DNA of 64,000 nucleotides from Psychrobacter sp. 1044 (GCF_904846525.1 NZ_CAJHAZ010000009.1:62001-126000); one strand, 5' to 3'; shown: positions 8,534 to 18,060, numbered from the stretch's first letter. The notes: a model not told the origin generated them from the letters alone. Translations and numbers: made by a program.

Positions 8534-8804
8534 ACCACTACCTCATTGATGAGTCACTGTTTTATAAACTATAGTCAATGCCATACAAATATATAAAACA
8601 GAAAAATTTGAAGAAACTACCATTAGAAAAACGTTCTAAAAATGTCTTTCTAATCGTACTCTTCTAATGGCTATATGGTAGCATTTTTCGGACAAATCAA
8701 TAAGCCATATAACCTCTGTAGCAGTCACCTCTTTATCAGGTGCTAAGTTACAGATTGAGTGGCTAAAAATTAACGGCTAACGCTAGATAGGACGAACCTA
8801 CTAG
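8534..8804 (-). other. ccmD-ccmE spacer with nested inverted repeats
   Basis: This 271-bp spacer interrupts an otherwise operon-like series. CCATTAGAA (8620-8628) pairs with TTCTAATGG (8662-8670), and inside lies a smaller TTAGAAA/TTTCTAA pair. There is no clear T-run, so it may be an attenuating or processing hairpin, or ccmE may have its own promoter here. No gene is seen. Confidence 0.4.
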
Positions 8805-9026
8805 TTAATTAGGCTGTTTGGTGACAGGTATGGTTGTTTTAGCCATACGCTGTGCTTGCCGCGCTTGCTGAATGGTCAACTGTTTGATTAAAGCCTGTCG
8901 TTGTCTACGACTGTAAATAACAAAAGCCAGCATCATGCCAACGGTAATTGCCCAGCATGACCAAACGAACACGCCATGCTTACCCATGGCAAGAAACTCA
9001 GATACGCTATAAAAGTAAGGCTGCAT
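8805..9026 (-). CDS. ccmD: Haem exporter accessory protein CcmD
   Basis: A 73-residue single-helix membrane protein. The segment FLAMGKHGVFVWSCWAIT matches the conserved start of CcmD helices (F-MGKHG..VW), followed by a basic cytoplasmic tail with QRQALIKQ. CcmD holds CcmE in contact with the CcmABC transporter and helps release haem-loaded CcmE. The start has AGGAAA a few bases upstream. It lies between ccmC and ccmE on the same strand. Confidence 0.88.
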   Translation of the reverse strand: MQPYFYSVSEFLAMGKHGVFVWSCWAITVGMMLAFVIYSRRQRQALIKQLTIQQARQAQRMAKTTIPVTKQPN

Positions 9027-9070
9027 AATATTTTCCTAGCCGTGATTTTTTTTGGCGACAGTCATTAACG

Positions 9071-9859
9071 TCATTTAGCTTGCCCGCGAATGTATTCTTT
9101 GACCCACGCTTTGCCTTGATCACGATACAAGATAAGCGTATTGGTACGATAAATCGCTAATGTTGCCACTAATAAATAACTACCAATAATCATCAGTAAT
9201 AAGGGCATCCACATATCTGCTGACATCTTGGGCGCGGCGGTCAAAGTAAAGGTCGAGCCTTGGTGCAAGGTGTTCCACCACTGTACCGAATACTTGATAA
9301 TGGGCAGATTTACTGCGCCAACAATAGACAAAATAGCGGCGGCTTTACCACGATTGGCAGTATGCTCAAACGCGGCAAATAACGCCATCACGCCCGCATA
9401 CAGAAACGCCAAAATGAGCATAGAGGTCAAACGTGCATCCCAAACCCAGTAAGTACCCCAAGTGGGTTTCGCCCAAATAGAGCCCGTGATTAAGCTAATC
9501 ACACAGAGCAAAAATCCTAGCGGAGCAAGCGCCTGTGCCACCAGACTGGCAGTCTTTATTTTCCAAACTAAAAAAATGACCCCGAGCACTGCTAAGGCAA
9601 AATAGATGGAAATGGCGATACTGGCAGCGGGTACGTGGATAAAGATAATACGGTAGCTATTACCTTGTAGGTAATCAGGCGGCGCAAAAGCGAGACCCCA
9701 GACACTACCGACCAATAGGCAAATACTTGCTAATATGGCTAACCACTTGACCCAAGGCGAAAAAATGCGAAAAAACTGCTTGGTACCCACAGTGGTCAAA
9801 AAGCCTTGCCAGATGCGCTGCCACAAGCTAGGAGATGAGACGTTATTCAAGTTGGGCAT
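9071..9859 (-). CDS. ccmC: Haem-handling protein CcmC
   Basis: An inner-membrane protein with six hydrophobic helices that loads haem onto CcmE. The tryptophan-rich haem motif WGTYWVWDARLTS is present, and the conserved external histidines fall in FIHVPAA and in NTLHQGST. From the ATG at 9859 it has 262 residues, close to the family length; an upstream in-frame ATG at 9949 would add 30 residues with no membrane or signal character, and I regard it as unlikely. ccmB lies upstream and ccmD downstream on the same strand. Confidence 0.92.
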   Translation of the reverse strand: MPNLNNVSSPSLWQRIWQGFLTTVGTKQFFRIFSPWVKWLAILASICLLVGSVWGLAFAPPDYLQGNSYRIIFIHVPAASIAISIYFALAVLGVIFLVWKIKTASLVAQALAPLGFLLCVISLITGSIWAKPTWGTYWVWDARLTSMLILAFLYAGVMALFAAFEHTANRGKAAAILSIVGAVNLPIIKYSVQWWNTLHQGSTFTLTAAPKMSADMWMPLLLMIIGSYLLVATLAIYRTNTLILYRDQGKAWVKEYIRGQAK

Positions 9860-10100
9860 GGGAATAAACCTATTGGCACAGCGTATTGGTTGTAACCGAT
9901 ATAGCGCATCATGGGCGCGACTACCTGCTAACCTGCTGGCGTTAAACACTGGATAAAATCTACAAGTGATTGTTTGCTTAGTTAACTGACTATTATAGCA
10001 AAATTGCCAGTTTTCAACATGCTGTTAATACAAAGGTTTTTTATAGGGGTTTTTATTACAAACTCTCAATACAGAGAGTTGTACATAACTTATGTCGTTT

Positions 10101-10838
10101 CTAATTCAGCCACGCCATTTTTAACGTCATGGCAATCACCCATGGCATCACCAAAACCGAGATAATACTGCCTGCTAGTAATAAAGCCAGTATCGGTAAA
10201 CCATTGAGACCAGTGGCAAATAAATCAACCGCTCCTGTGGCAAAAATTAACACTGGTAACTGCATCGGCAAAGCAATCAAAGGCACTAGCACCGCACCAT
10301 TCTTTAATGACAGCGTCAAACTACTCGCGACCGCTGACAGCATCAACAACATCGGACTGCCCGTCACAATAGAAGCCATCAATATCCACGCCTCAAACCA
10401 ACTAAGCTGAAACAAAGGCACGGCAAGTAAACTAAGCGCTGCCACAATACCACTACTAAAAATCCAATGGATAACCAAACGAATCAACACCCATAAGGGC
10501 AATGACGCTTTGGCAACGACCAATTGTGCCAGTGTGCCATTATCAAGGGCAGGCTTAAACAAACCGTCAACACCCATGACCAGTGACAGCAAAGCGGCAA
10601 TCCAAACTGCCGATACGCCAAGGCGTTGCAATAGCGCAGGCTCGCTACCCACTGCTAGCGGAAATAAAGTGATAATGACCAAAAATAGCACTAGCGGATA
10701 CAGCCACTGCACGGCGCCTTGCTGTTTGACTTGCCACTCGCGCCGCCATAACTGTATAAAGCTGATACCGCGCACCGCAGCTAAGTCAGCATTTGAGCTT
10801 TTATTCACTGTTTGTACTGGACCGTCTGTTTCTATCAT
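10101..10838 (-). CDS. ccmB: Haem exporter permease CcmB
   Basis: A 245-residue inner-membrane permease with about six hydrophobic helices, the membrane partner of the CcmA ATPase. The N-terminal LWRREWQVKQQG segment and the later SLKNGAVLVPLIALPMQLPVLIF stretch are typical of CcmB. The start ATG is preceded by GAAGAG. It is 58 bp from ccmA and about 240 bp from the preferred ccmC start. A short hairpin AACTCTC/GAGAGTT at about 10061-10080 sits in the gap to ccmC; it has no clear T-run. Confidence 0.92.
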   Translation of the reverse strand: MIETDGPVQTVNKSSNADLAAVRGISFIQLWRREWQVKQQGAVQWLYPLVLFLVIITLFPLAVGSEPALLQRLGVSAVWIAALLSLVMGVDGLFKPALDNGTLAQLVVAKASLPLWVLIRLVIHWIFSSGIVAALSLLAVPLFQLSWFEAWILMASIVTGSPMLLMLSAVASSLTLSLKNGAVLVPLIALPMQLPVLIFATGAVDLFATGLNGLPILALLLAGSIISVLVMPWVIAMTLKMAWLN

Positions 10839-10896
10839 TTATTTGCTCTTCTACGGATGCTTGTAAAACTTATACTGAGAGTATGCAAACTAGTAT

Positions 10897-11526
10897 TCAA
10901 ACCATATAATCGGACAAATCGAGCACTTGATTGGCAACACCAACGGCCTGATGACTGGTCATTAATATAGCGCCGCCTTCATGGGCAAAATCGCGCAATC
11001 TGTCTTCCATTCGCGCCACCATATCGACATCGAGGGCAGTAAAAGGCTCATCAAGTAGCCATAATGGTGTCACCTCAGGGGTCAATAAATATAACCGTGC
11101 AAGGGTAATGCGGCGGGTTTGCCCAGCAGATAAATGGCTTGAGCTAATCGTCTCAAAGCCTTGTAATCCAACCCAAGCCAAGGCGTCATCAATATCAGTA
11201 ACGCTTGGGCTAATCCCATATAAATTCAGCAAAAAGGTCAGGTTTTGCGCGACCGTTAGACTTGGATGTATACCTAACTGGTGCGACACATACAAAGGCT
11301 GAATAGGTAAACTTGCTATTCCTTGATAGTAAACTTCACCTTCCAACACTGGCAATAACCCAGCCAGCTGCATTAGCAAAGTCGTCTTACCCGTACCATT
11401 AGCACCAATCAAGTGACAAATACTGCCTGCCGGTAAATCAAGCGCAACGCCTTCGCATAGAGGGATTTCGCCGCGCTGAACGGTCAGCTCATCAAGCGCA
11501 AGTAAGGCGGTATTCAGAGCTGTCAT
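10897..11526 (-). CDS. ccmA: Haem exporter ATP-binding protein CcmA
   Basis: A 209-residue ABC ATPase. Walker A is GANGTGKTT at about 38-46, the signature LSAGQTRR at about 129-136, Walker B LWLLDEP at about 150-156 and the H-loop TSHQ near 188. It powers release of haem-loaded CcmE from CcmC-CcmD rather than plain haem export. The ATG at 11526 has GAGAGG upstream and is preferred over the TTG one codon earlier. It is the promoter-proximal gene of ccmABCDE and is divergent from the next gene. Confidence 0.92.
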   Translation of the reverse strand: MTALNTALLALDELTVQRGEIPLCEGVALDLPAGSICHLIGANGTGKTTLLMQLAGLLPVLEGEVYYQGIASLPIQPLYVSHQLGIHPSLTVAQNLTFLLNLYGISPSVTDIDDALAWVGLQGFETISSSHLSAGQTRRITLARLYLLTPEVTPLWLLDEPFTALDVDMVARMEDRLRDFAHEGGAILMTSHQAVGVANQVLDLSDYMV

Positions 11527-11644
11527 CAAAACCTCTCATTATTTATTAAGCGGCAATCAATATTCATCACAAACACAGATGACGTTCATGGCATAATACT
11601 TTATGCTTACCCCACCCACACAGTATAACAAATTGTCGATTATT

Positions 11645-12694
11645 ATGACCTCAAAACCTATGCAGACTTCAAAAGATAACCAAAATTTAGATATGCCAGC
11701 GCTAACCATAGATGGCTTAATCGAGGCACAAGTTGCGTTTATGCAGCAATGGCTACGCATGCAAGCTGAACCGCTGTCTATGCAGGCATGGCAATGGTTT
11801 GCTGCACAGCCATTGAATAAATATGTCAGCGCCGATAATTTGCAACAGCTGATTAATGACTGGCTACTCAATCAACCGATGACTGATGTGATACGTAAAG
11901 ATATTCGCGATATCTTGCATACGATTATTTATCATCCAGTCAATGATAACGTGCCGTTGTCTGAGCTGGTGGATGACACTCAAGTTGAAACCCTTGCCAA
12001 TTATGTGGGTAGCCATGAGCAGCAACGCAATATCTTAATTCATACCTTGGTCGGCAACGAGACTTTTGCCGATTTGCTAACCCAAACGCTCTATCATGCC
12101 ATTAATGACTTTATGGAAACCACGTTAGATAAAGCGGGTGCGGCTGGTAAACTGATGAAATTTGGGCGCAGCTCTTTTGAAAAGGCAACCAATAGAAACC
12201 TTGACGAAAAACTGCAGGCGTATTTGCATCGTAATATCAAAGACTTAGCACGCCGCGCAGAAGCCAATGCGCAAGAGCATTTATCAAATGACGAAGTCGC
12301 GCGATTATTAATCACTGGTTGGGCGCGAATCAAAGACCAGCCTGTCAGTCATCTACAGACTTATCTTCGTGATGAACCTGACAACAGCAGCATCGGTCAT
12401 ATCGAAGCCAGCATTCAGCAAAGCTATAACCGCCTGCGCCAGTCACCTTACTTACACAGCCTTGTGGCAGCGAGCATCGATACTTGGTATGGTAATCATC
12501 AGTCAGATACTATTGCGACAGTAGTTTCGAGTCTTCATATTGATGAGCAAGCCATGACTCAATTGAGTACAGCGCTATTACCTGTGGTGCACGATGCCAT
12601 TGAAAGCGAGTGGTTGACGGCACATACTCGTGAAATGTTACAAGCGTTTTATGAGCAACCGAATATCAAAAAAGGCTTAGCATTTAATACCTAG
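11645..12694 (+). CDS. Conserved hypothetical protein, helix-rich
   Basis: A protein of about 349 residues (from ATG 11645; in-frame ATGs at 11603 and 11660 are alternatives, none with a clear ribosome site) that I do not recognise. It is soluble, with no signal peptide or membrane helix, and appears almost entirely alpha-helical, with many Gln, Ala and Leu residues. A positively charged central part (KLMKFGRSSFEKATNRNL and KDLARRAEANAQEHL) might be an interaction surface. It starts 76-118 bp from the divergent ccmA and is followed 68 bp later by a YbjN-like gene on the same strand, so the two may be cotranscribed. Confidence 0.65.
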   Translation: MTSKPMQTSKDNQNLDMPALTIDGLIEAQVAFMQQWLRMQAEPLSMQAWQWFAAQPLNKYVSADNLQQLINDWLLNQPMTDVIRKDIRDILHTIIYHPVNDNVPLSELVDDTQVETLANYVGSHEQQRNILIHTLVGNETFADLLTQTLYHAINDFMETTLDKAGAAGKLMKFGRSSFEKATNRNLDEKLQAYLHRNIKDLARRAEANAQEHLSNDEVARLLITGWARIKDQPVSHLQTYLRDEPDNSSIGHIEASIQQSYNRLRQSPYLHSLVAASIDTWYGNHQSDTIATVVSSLHIDEQAMTQLSTALLPVVHDAIESEWLTAHTREMLQAFYEQPNIKKGLAFNT

Positions 12695-12762
12695 TCGTTT
12701 ACTGTCTTGATGTATTTGTCTCAGTTTCCCATCTCATTCATTTATTTGACAGCACCATACTT

Positions 12763-13572
12763 ATGAGTCAACGTAATACACTCAGCTTGTGGCAAAAACT
12801 CAAACAGTTACTGACTGGTTCAGTAGCGCAGGCTGATGAAATTGATATGATACAAACAGAGCCTCATGACATATATAGTAGTGATACATATAGTAGTGAT
12901 AAAGATGATGAGGATACTAGTGACGCTCATGATGATACCAAAATCGATTCTGAATCTGATGTCAAAAACACAAGCGAATATTCAGAAACTGACGCCTTTA
13001 ACTCGAGTGCCAGTCAACACGAAGCTAGCGACACGCCCATTATCGATTTTCTGAAACAGTACTTTAATGATAAGCAGTGGCACTATACTCACTATCGACC
13101 TAAAAGTAGTGGCAACAAAAACAATGACCGTCAGCAATCGCATCACTTATCGCTTAGAATGCGCAATAAAAGTCTCGATTGCGGCTATTTGTTTCGCGTG
13201 CAAGAAAACAACAAGCTGCTAGCAGTCTATGGAATTTTGCCATTTTTAATACCAGAGAGTCATCAAAGCGCGGCGATGCTACTGATTACTCAAATAAATT
13301 ATGACTTGTTAATCGGCAATCTAGAAATGGATGTCAATGATGGCGAAATACGCTACAAACACGCTATCGATGTCGAAGCGGTAGGCATCGGTAATGATGC
13401 TATCGAGCATTTATTACAAAGTGTCATCGCGATGACCACGGTCGCGAATGAGATATTTAGTGATTTGATCGATAATCAAAACCCTGCGGAAGACTTACCG
13501 ACATTACTAACCGAGCTACGTCAACAATCAGATTCTAGAACCTTTTTTTTGCCAACGCAATTTGTGCAGTAA
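12763..13572 (+). CDS. YbjN-domain-like protein with an acidic N-terminal linker
   Basis: A 269-residue soluble protein. Residues 1-20 are basic and amphipathic (LWQKLKQLL); 25-90 are a low-complexity Asp/Ser/Thr linker including a duplicated YSSD. From about 90 to 245 the pattern IIDFLKQYFNDKQWHY, LLAVYGILPFLIP, INYDLLIGNLEMDVNDGEIRYKHAID and a final amphipathic helix fits the YbjN family, which shares a fold with type III secretion chaperones and is poorly understood (linked to stress and motility regulation in E. coli). The linker is encoded by a near-duplicated CATATAGTAGTGATA. No strong ribosome site is seen before the ATG. Confidence 0.65.
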   Translation: MSQRNTLSLWQKLKQLLTGSVAQADEIDMIQTEPHDIYSSDTYSSDKDDEDTSDAHDDTKIDSESDVKNTSEYSETDAFNSSASQHEASDTPIIDFLKQYFNDKQWHYTHYRPKSSGNKNNDRQQSHHLSLRMRNKSLDCGYLFRVQENNKLLAVYGILPFLIPESHQSAAMLLITQINYDLLIGNLEMDVNDGEIRYKHAIDVEAVGIGNDAIEHLLQSVIAMTTVANEIFSDLIDNQNPAEDLPTLLTELRQQSDSRTFFLPTQFVQ

Positions 13573-13690
13573 TGAACAGACTACCATAGCTATCTGTAGC
13601 TTTTACAATGTCTCATCAGCACCTTATTGTTAAAGCGCTTAAATCTATTTACCCTTAATATACTTTTCAAAAAAGACATCCTCTAACACT

Positions 13691-14608
13691 ATGCTAAAAA
13701 TTGCTTACTCTGATATTTTTCGATATTCCGTGCCTGAAAAACACCGCTTTCCCATGCAAAAATACACCATGATTCCTGAGCGGCTATTGGCTGAAGGCAC
13801 TATCAGTACCGACAACTTTTTTGCCCCTGCATGTTTGAGCGAAGATGAAATTTTGACCACGCATACTGCGGACTACTGGTATCAGCTGAAAACCCAAACG
13901 CTACCACGAAAGGAAGCGCGAGCCATTGGCTTTGAAATGACACCAGAGCTGGTAGAACGTGGGCGTTATATTGCTCATGCCACTTATGAATGTGCATTAT
14001 ATGCGCAGCAATATGGCGCGGCGATGAATGTCGCAGGTGGCACGCATCATGCGTTTGCTGATCATGGCGAAGGGTTTTGCGTGTTTAATGATGTTTGTAT
14101 CGCGAGTAATTTATTATTAAATCGCGGACAAGCGCAAAAGATTTTGGTGATCGATTTAGACGTCCATCAAGGCAATGGCAATGCCAGTATTATGATGGAT
14201 GAGCCACGCGTTTTTGTGTTTAGCATGCATGGCGCAAAGAACTATCCATTTCGAAAGCAAGTATCAGATTTGGATATTGAACTAGACAATGATACTGGCG
14301 ATGCGGAGTATTTGCAGTTACTAGAGGCGACATTACCACGTTTGATTAGCGACGTTGCGCCAGATATGATCTTTTATCAATCCGCTGTCGATGTACTGGC
14401 AACTGATAAATTAGGAAAGTTAGGGCTGACGATAGAGGGTTGTAAAGCGCGTGATGAATATGTATTACGCCAAGCAAAAGCCGCTAAAATTCCTATCGCT
14501 ATCGTGATGGGTGGTGGCTATTCAGAAGATATCGACGATGTGGTTGAGGCGCACTGTAATACCTTTCGTTTGACGCAACAGATATTTTTTGATGAAATAA
14601 CAAAATAA
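13691..14608 (+). CDS. Histone deacetylase-fold (AcuC/HDAC-like) amidohydrolase
   Basis: A 305-residue zinc hydrolase of the arginase-deacetylase superfamily. The active-site pair H119-H120 lies in GGTHHAF, metal ligands in IDLDVHQGNGN (D157, H159), and a further conserved aspartate in the YQSAVDVLATDKLG segment; the glycine loop GGGYS is near the end. Bacterial members deacetylate acetyl-lysine, acetyl-polyamines or other amides; the substrate here is unknown. It is slightly short compared with AcuC (about 370), close to the single-domain bacterial group. It stands alone and converges on a TSUP exporter. Confidence 0.87.
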   Translation: MLKIAYSDIFRYSVPEKHRFPMQKYTMIPERLLAEGTISTDNFFAPACLSEDEILTTHTADYWYQLKTQTLPRKEARAIGFEMTPELVERGRYIAHATYECALYAQQYGAAMNVAGGTHHAFADHGEGFCVFNDVCIASNLLLNRGQAQKILVIDLDVHQGNGNASIMMDEPRVFVFSMHGAKNYPFRKQVSDLDIELDNDTGDAEYLQLLEATLPRLISDVAPDMIFYQSAVDVLATDKLGKLGLTIEGCKARDEYVLRQAKAAKIPIAIVMGGGYSEDIDDVVEAHCNTFRLTQQIFFDEITK

Positions 14609-14656
14609 TGCGCGCATAAAATAGCATCTAAACAGCCAGCTGCCTCGCGAGCTATC

Positions 14657-15445
14657 TTACAAAAATGCCATAACTCCCTGCCAGCCGACACGAATACCAA
14701 GCACGGTAAGTATCAATAAAATAAGCTGACGAAAGCGTGCTTGTGGTAAATAACGACGTAAGCGGATACCAACTAAAAGCGCGGCAATAGATAAAATACT
14801 GAGCAAAGTAATCAGCTGCCATTCACCACTGCTGAGCGCCATAATAGGCTCACGTAATACAATTATTTGGGCAATTTTACCCAAAAAATAGCACATGTTG
14901 CCGACTTTGGCGATGGTATTTTTATCATCGCTGGCAGACAGTAGATACATCATCAATATGGTCGACATGGCATTGGTCGAGCCGCCAATCACCCCTGCAC
15001 TAAAACCAACGATGATTAACACAGGCTTGGTAGCAGGTAGACGGAGTTGCTTACCAAGCAAGCTGCTTATGACATAAAAACCAATAACCGCTGCCAATAG
15101 CAATAAAATATAGGCGCTATCGACCCATAGTAAGAGCTTCGCGCCTAGAATACTACCAAGTAAGCTGGTCAACGCCAATAACCAATAGCGCCTGCCGTAA
15201 TAGATGAAATTTTGCCAGATCGTACGGTCGCCACCCGCGAGCCAAGTCATCGCATTAAGCAATAATGATGGAAAAATGACCAATACAATAGCATGTGGTA
15301 ACGGATAGATACTAGCAAGCGCAGTGGTCGTCACCAACGTCACACCCAGCCCACTAATACCGTGTAGCAACGATGCCAGCGCAAAGATTACCATCAATAA
15401 CAACGTCTGGGTGCTATCACTATCCATCATATTAGCCATAAACAT
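14657..15445 (-). CDS. TSUP family (TauE/SafE) membrane transporter
   Basis: A 262-residue inner-membrane protein with about eight helices arranged as two repeats. The first repeat carries LLHGISGLGVTLVTTTALASIYP and the second VGFSAGVIGGSTNAMSTILMMYL, the glycine-rich re-entrant pattern of TauE/SafE exporters, which move sulfite, sulfonates or related anions. Start ATG at 15445 has AGG upstream; later in-frame ATGs exist at 15439 and 15430. It lies 33 bp from the end of coaBC on the same strand and may be cotranscribed. Substrate cannot be assigned. Confidence 0.8.
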   Translation of the reverse strand: MFMANMMDSDSTQTLLLMVIFALASLLHGISGLGVTLVTTTALASIYPLPHAIVLVIFPSLLLNAMTWLAGGDRTIWQNFIYYGRRYWLLALTSLLGSILGAKLLLWVDSAYILLLLAAVIGFYVISSLLGKQLRLPATKPVLIIVGFSAGVIGGSTNAMSTILMMYLLSASDDKNTIAKVGNMCYFLGKIAQIIVLREPIMALSSGEWQLITLLSILSIAALLVGIRLRRYLPQARFRQLILLILTVLGIRVGWQGVMAFL

Positions 15446-15478
15446 TAAGACCTAATATCTGGATTCATAGTGACATAA

Positions 15479-16900
15479 CTAGGCATTGTGACCATTGTGG
15501 CGTTGCCATATTGTCTCACCAATGATGCCAGCCAACTGCTCGGCAATCTTATCTTTGCTCGCCTTCTCAAGTGTGACGCTATCGTGCTCATAACGCTCTG
15601 AGAAAAATACCTGCATGGCATTGTCATCGCTGGCAAAACCAATGTCTGCTCGTGAAACATCATTACAAGCGATCAAATCTAAATCTTTAGACACCAGTTT
15701 GCCACGAGCATAGCGCTCGATATCTTGCGTTTCTGCCGCAAAACCAACGACAAACAGCGCTGGATGCGCAAGCGAAATCGTCGCTAAAATATCAGGGTTT
15801 TTGACCAAACTCAGCGTCATAGCATCTTGGGTTTTTTTAATTTTTTGCGGGGCAGCTTCTTCAGTACGATAATCAGCGACAGCCGCCGTGGCGATAAAGA
15901 TATCCGCCATTACATTTTGATTCTCGCTATGAGCATGATGCTGCTTATCATCAATTTCATGGCTGTGGTTATGACTGTGGCTATGATCATCGCCACAATC
16001 ACACTCGCCATGATTTTCATGTTGATGGCTATGGTCGTGATCGTGATCGTGAGAATGGTCGTGCTCATCTTCAGGCACATACTGTAGCGCACTGTGCGTA
16101 CCATCCACGCACTGCTGCGCCGCCATCAGCATCTCTTTAGCCGACAATACATCAATACGTGTGACATTCAGCGGTGTCGGCAGTGCCACTTTGCCGCCCG
16201 CAATCAAGATAACGTCTGCACCAGCAGCCACGCACGCACGTGCTAATGCAAAGCCCATCTTGCCAGTAGAGTGATTGGACAAGTAGCGCACCGGATCGAT
16301 AGCTTCTACCGTCGGTCCTGCAGTAATTACCACGCGTTTACCTGCCAATAATTGCGGCGTGGTTTGCATGGCGTTAAATAATAACACTTCTGCCAAGAGC
16401 TGCTCAGGTTCAGGCAAACGCCCTGCTCCCACATCACCGCAGGCTTGCTCGCCACTAGCAGGCGCAATAATTTGATAATTCATATCGCGCAGGGTCTGGA
16501 CATTGAGATTGACCGCAGGGTGCGCCCACATCTGCTGATTCATGGCTGGTGCAATGATGACTGGTGCCGCCGTTGCAAGGCATACGGTTGTCAATAAATC
16601 ATCAGCCATGCCCATCGCGAGACGCGCAAGCGTATTTGCAGAGGCTGGCGCAATGATGATTAAATCTGCCCATTTCGCCAATTCGATATGCCCCATCCCC
16701 GCTTCTGCTTTTTCATCGAGTAATGAGATATGCACCTCATTGCCAGTCAAAGCTTGCAGGGTCAGTGGCGTAATAAAAGCTTGTGCCCCTGTGGTCATAA
16801 TGACACGCACCTCAAAGCCTGCCTTGATTAATAGGCGGGCAAAGATAGCAGATTTATAAGCGGCGATACCGCCAGTGATAGCAAGCACAATATTGGACAT
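15479..16900 (-). CDS. coaBC: Bifunctional CoaBC (PPC decarboxylase / PPC synthetase) with a histidine-rich insertion
   Basis: Coenzyme A biosynthesis enzyme. The N-terminal flavin decarboxylase CoaC (about 1-180) has GGIAAYKS, the PAMNQQMW motif and a Cys in SGEQACGDVGAGR. The C-terminal synthetase CoaB starts near 190 (KRVVITAGPTVEAIDPVRYLSNHSTGKMG) and holds AAVADYR and the KTQD...KNPDIL segment. The protein has about 473 residues against about 406 for E. coli Dfp; the excess is mainly an insertion at about 280-332 (bases about 15910-16075) with 17 histidines and a CDC pair, placed just before the IFIATAAVADY strand. It looks like a metal-binding surface loop. I prefer the ATG at 16900 (MSNIVLAITGG); 16906 is an alternative. 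Confidence 0.92.
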   Translation of the reverse strand: MSNIVLAITGGIAAYKSAIFARLLIKAGFEVRVIMTTGAQAFITPLTLQALTGNEVHISLLDEKAEAGMGHIELAKWADLIIIAPASANTLARLAMGMADDLLTTVCLATAAPVIIAPAMNQQMWAHPAVNLNVQTLRDMNYQIIAPASGEQACGDVGAGRLPEPEQLLAEVLLFNAMQTTPQLLAGKRVVITAGPTVEAIDPVRYLSNHSTGKMGFALARACVAAGADVILIAGGKVALPTPLNVTRIDVLSAKEMLMAAQQCVDGTHSALQYVPEDEHDHSHDHDHDHSHQHENHGECDCGDDHSHSHNHSHEIDDKQHHAHSENQNVMADIFIATAAVADYRTEEAAPQKIKKTQDAMTLSLVKNPDILATISLAHPALFVVGFAAETQDIERYARGKLVSKDLDLIACNDVSRADIGFASDDNAMQVFFSERYEHDSVTLEKASKDKIAEQLAGIIGETIWQRHNGHNA

Positions 16901-17027
16901 AAGCATGGCATCAATAAAAAGTTGAAAGATAAAATTGCGCTTATAGTAACAATTATGAGATAAGTTGGGTAAGAATTTCCGTATTTACTCAATATATCTG
17001 GCAGCAATCCATTCTCAAGGAGTGACA

Positions 17028-17711
17028 ATGGCGATTAAAGACTGGCATGAAGATGATAGACCACGTGAAAAACTACTAAAATTTGGGGCAGCTCATTTAT
17101 CCGATGCCGAGATATTAGCGATATTTCTGCGCACAGGTACGCAGTCACAGTCAGCTATCGAGCTGGCGCGTCATTTGATCGAGCAATTTGGTAGCTTGGC
17201 AGAATTATTGGCAGCGCCGCAAGAGACTGTACTTGCTTGTCATGGTATTGGTCCTGCCAAATACGCGCAGATATTGGCCTCACTTGAGATGGGTACGCGT
17301 TATTTGGACAGTCAGCTTAAAACTGGTCACGCACTTGGGCGCTCGCAAATGGTCAAATACTATATCAGCACTCAGCTGCGCGGGGAGCATCGCGAAGTCT
17401 TTGCGGTACTTTGCTTAGACAATGCGTTAAATCTCATTAATTTTGAGATACTATTTACTGGCGGCATCTCCTCTTGCTCCGTCTGTATCAAACACGTTCT
17501 GCGTCATGCTTTGAGTCACGCTGCCAGCCAACTCATCGTCGCGCACAATCATCCGCATACCGATGCGACCCCTTCAACGGCAGACAACTTATTAACTTAC
17601 GAGCTAAAGAAAGCCTGCGATTTAATCGATTTATCCTTGGTAGACCACATCATTGTTGGACGCAATGAGACATTATCTTATGCAGAAAGCGGCTTAGCGC
17701 CTTTTGGATAA
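17028..17711 (+). CDS. radC: RadC-family JAB/MPN domain protein
   Basis: A 227-residue protein of the RadC (UPF0758) family. The N-terminal helical part contains a helix-hairpin-helix (ETVLACHGIGPAKYAQI at about 68-84). The C-terminal JAB/MPN domain has the metal motif HNHPHTD, where the usual Ser-Gly is replaced by His-Thr, and ends DHIIVG...SYAESGL. Despite the name the family's link to DNA repair is doubtful; the MPN fold suggests a metallo-hydrolase. The ATG at 17028 is preceded by AAGGAG, so the longer frame from 16965 is rejected. It is divergent from coaBC. Confidence 0.88.
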   Translation: MAIKDWHEDDRPREKLLKFGAAHLSDAEILAIFLRTGTQSQSAIELARHLIEQFGSLAELLAAPQETVLACHGIGPAKYAQILASLEMGTRYLDSQLKTGHALGRSQMVKYYISTQLRGEHREVFAVLCLDNALNLINFEILFTGGISSCSVCIKHVLRHALSHAASQLIVAHNHPHTDATPSTADNLLTYELKKACDLIDLSLVDHIIVGRNETLSYAESGLAPFG

Positions 17712-18060
17712 TTAATTACGACTGTTATTTTTGCCTATATGAGAAAATCTTGATACATATAATCGACACAGCGTAGCATTTTAGCTATTGATAGTTATCG
17801 GCAACTGTTTCATATTGATGGCTAAATTTGTCTTTTATTTGTCTGTCACTGGTTAGACAGTTATCAAAGCCACTTTTGTAAAATGCTCAACAAATTAAAA
17901 TTGATTATAAAACATGCTACAAAATCCATAACGGCTCATTGGTTTAATTTGGTCACCAGACCCTTAAACATCAGCAAAAATAACAACAAGATTTATTCAA
18001 ATACTTTAATACACACACATTTTTCGCGCTTTTGGTTTAGCGTTATAAAAGGAGACAGTC
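17712..18060. other. Intergenic gap before fadE
   Basis: About 350 AT-rich bases between radC and fadE. A frame starting at 17883 overlaps fadE out of frame and is not credible. Apart from the AAAGGAG ribosome site just before fadE, I see no clear terminator or repeat. Confidence 0.5.

Noticed and set aside
15910-16075. His-rich block as a separate small metal-binding gene
   Set aside because: It is in frame with coaBC on the reverse strand, and frames on the other strand give only artefact sequences.
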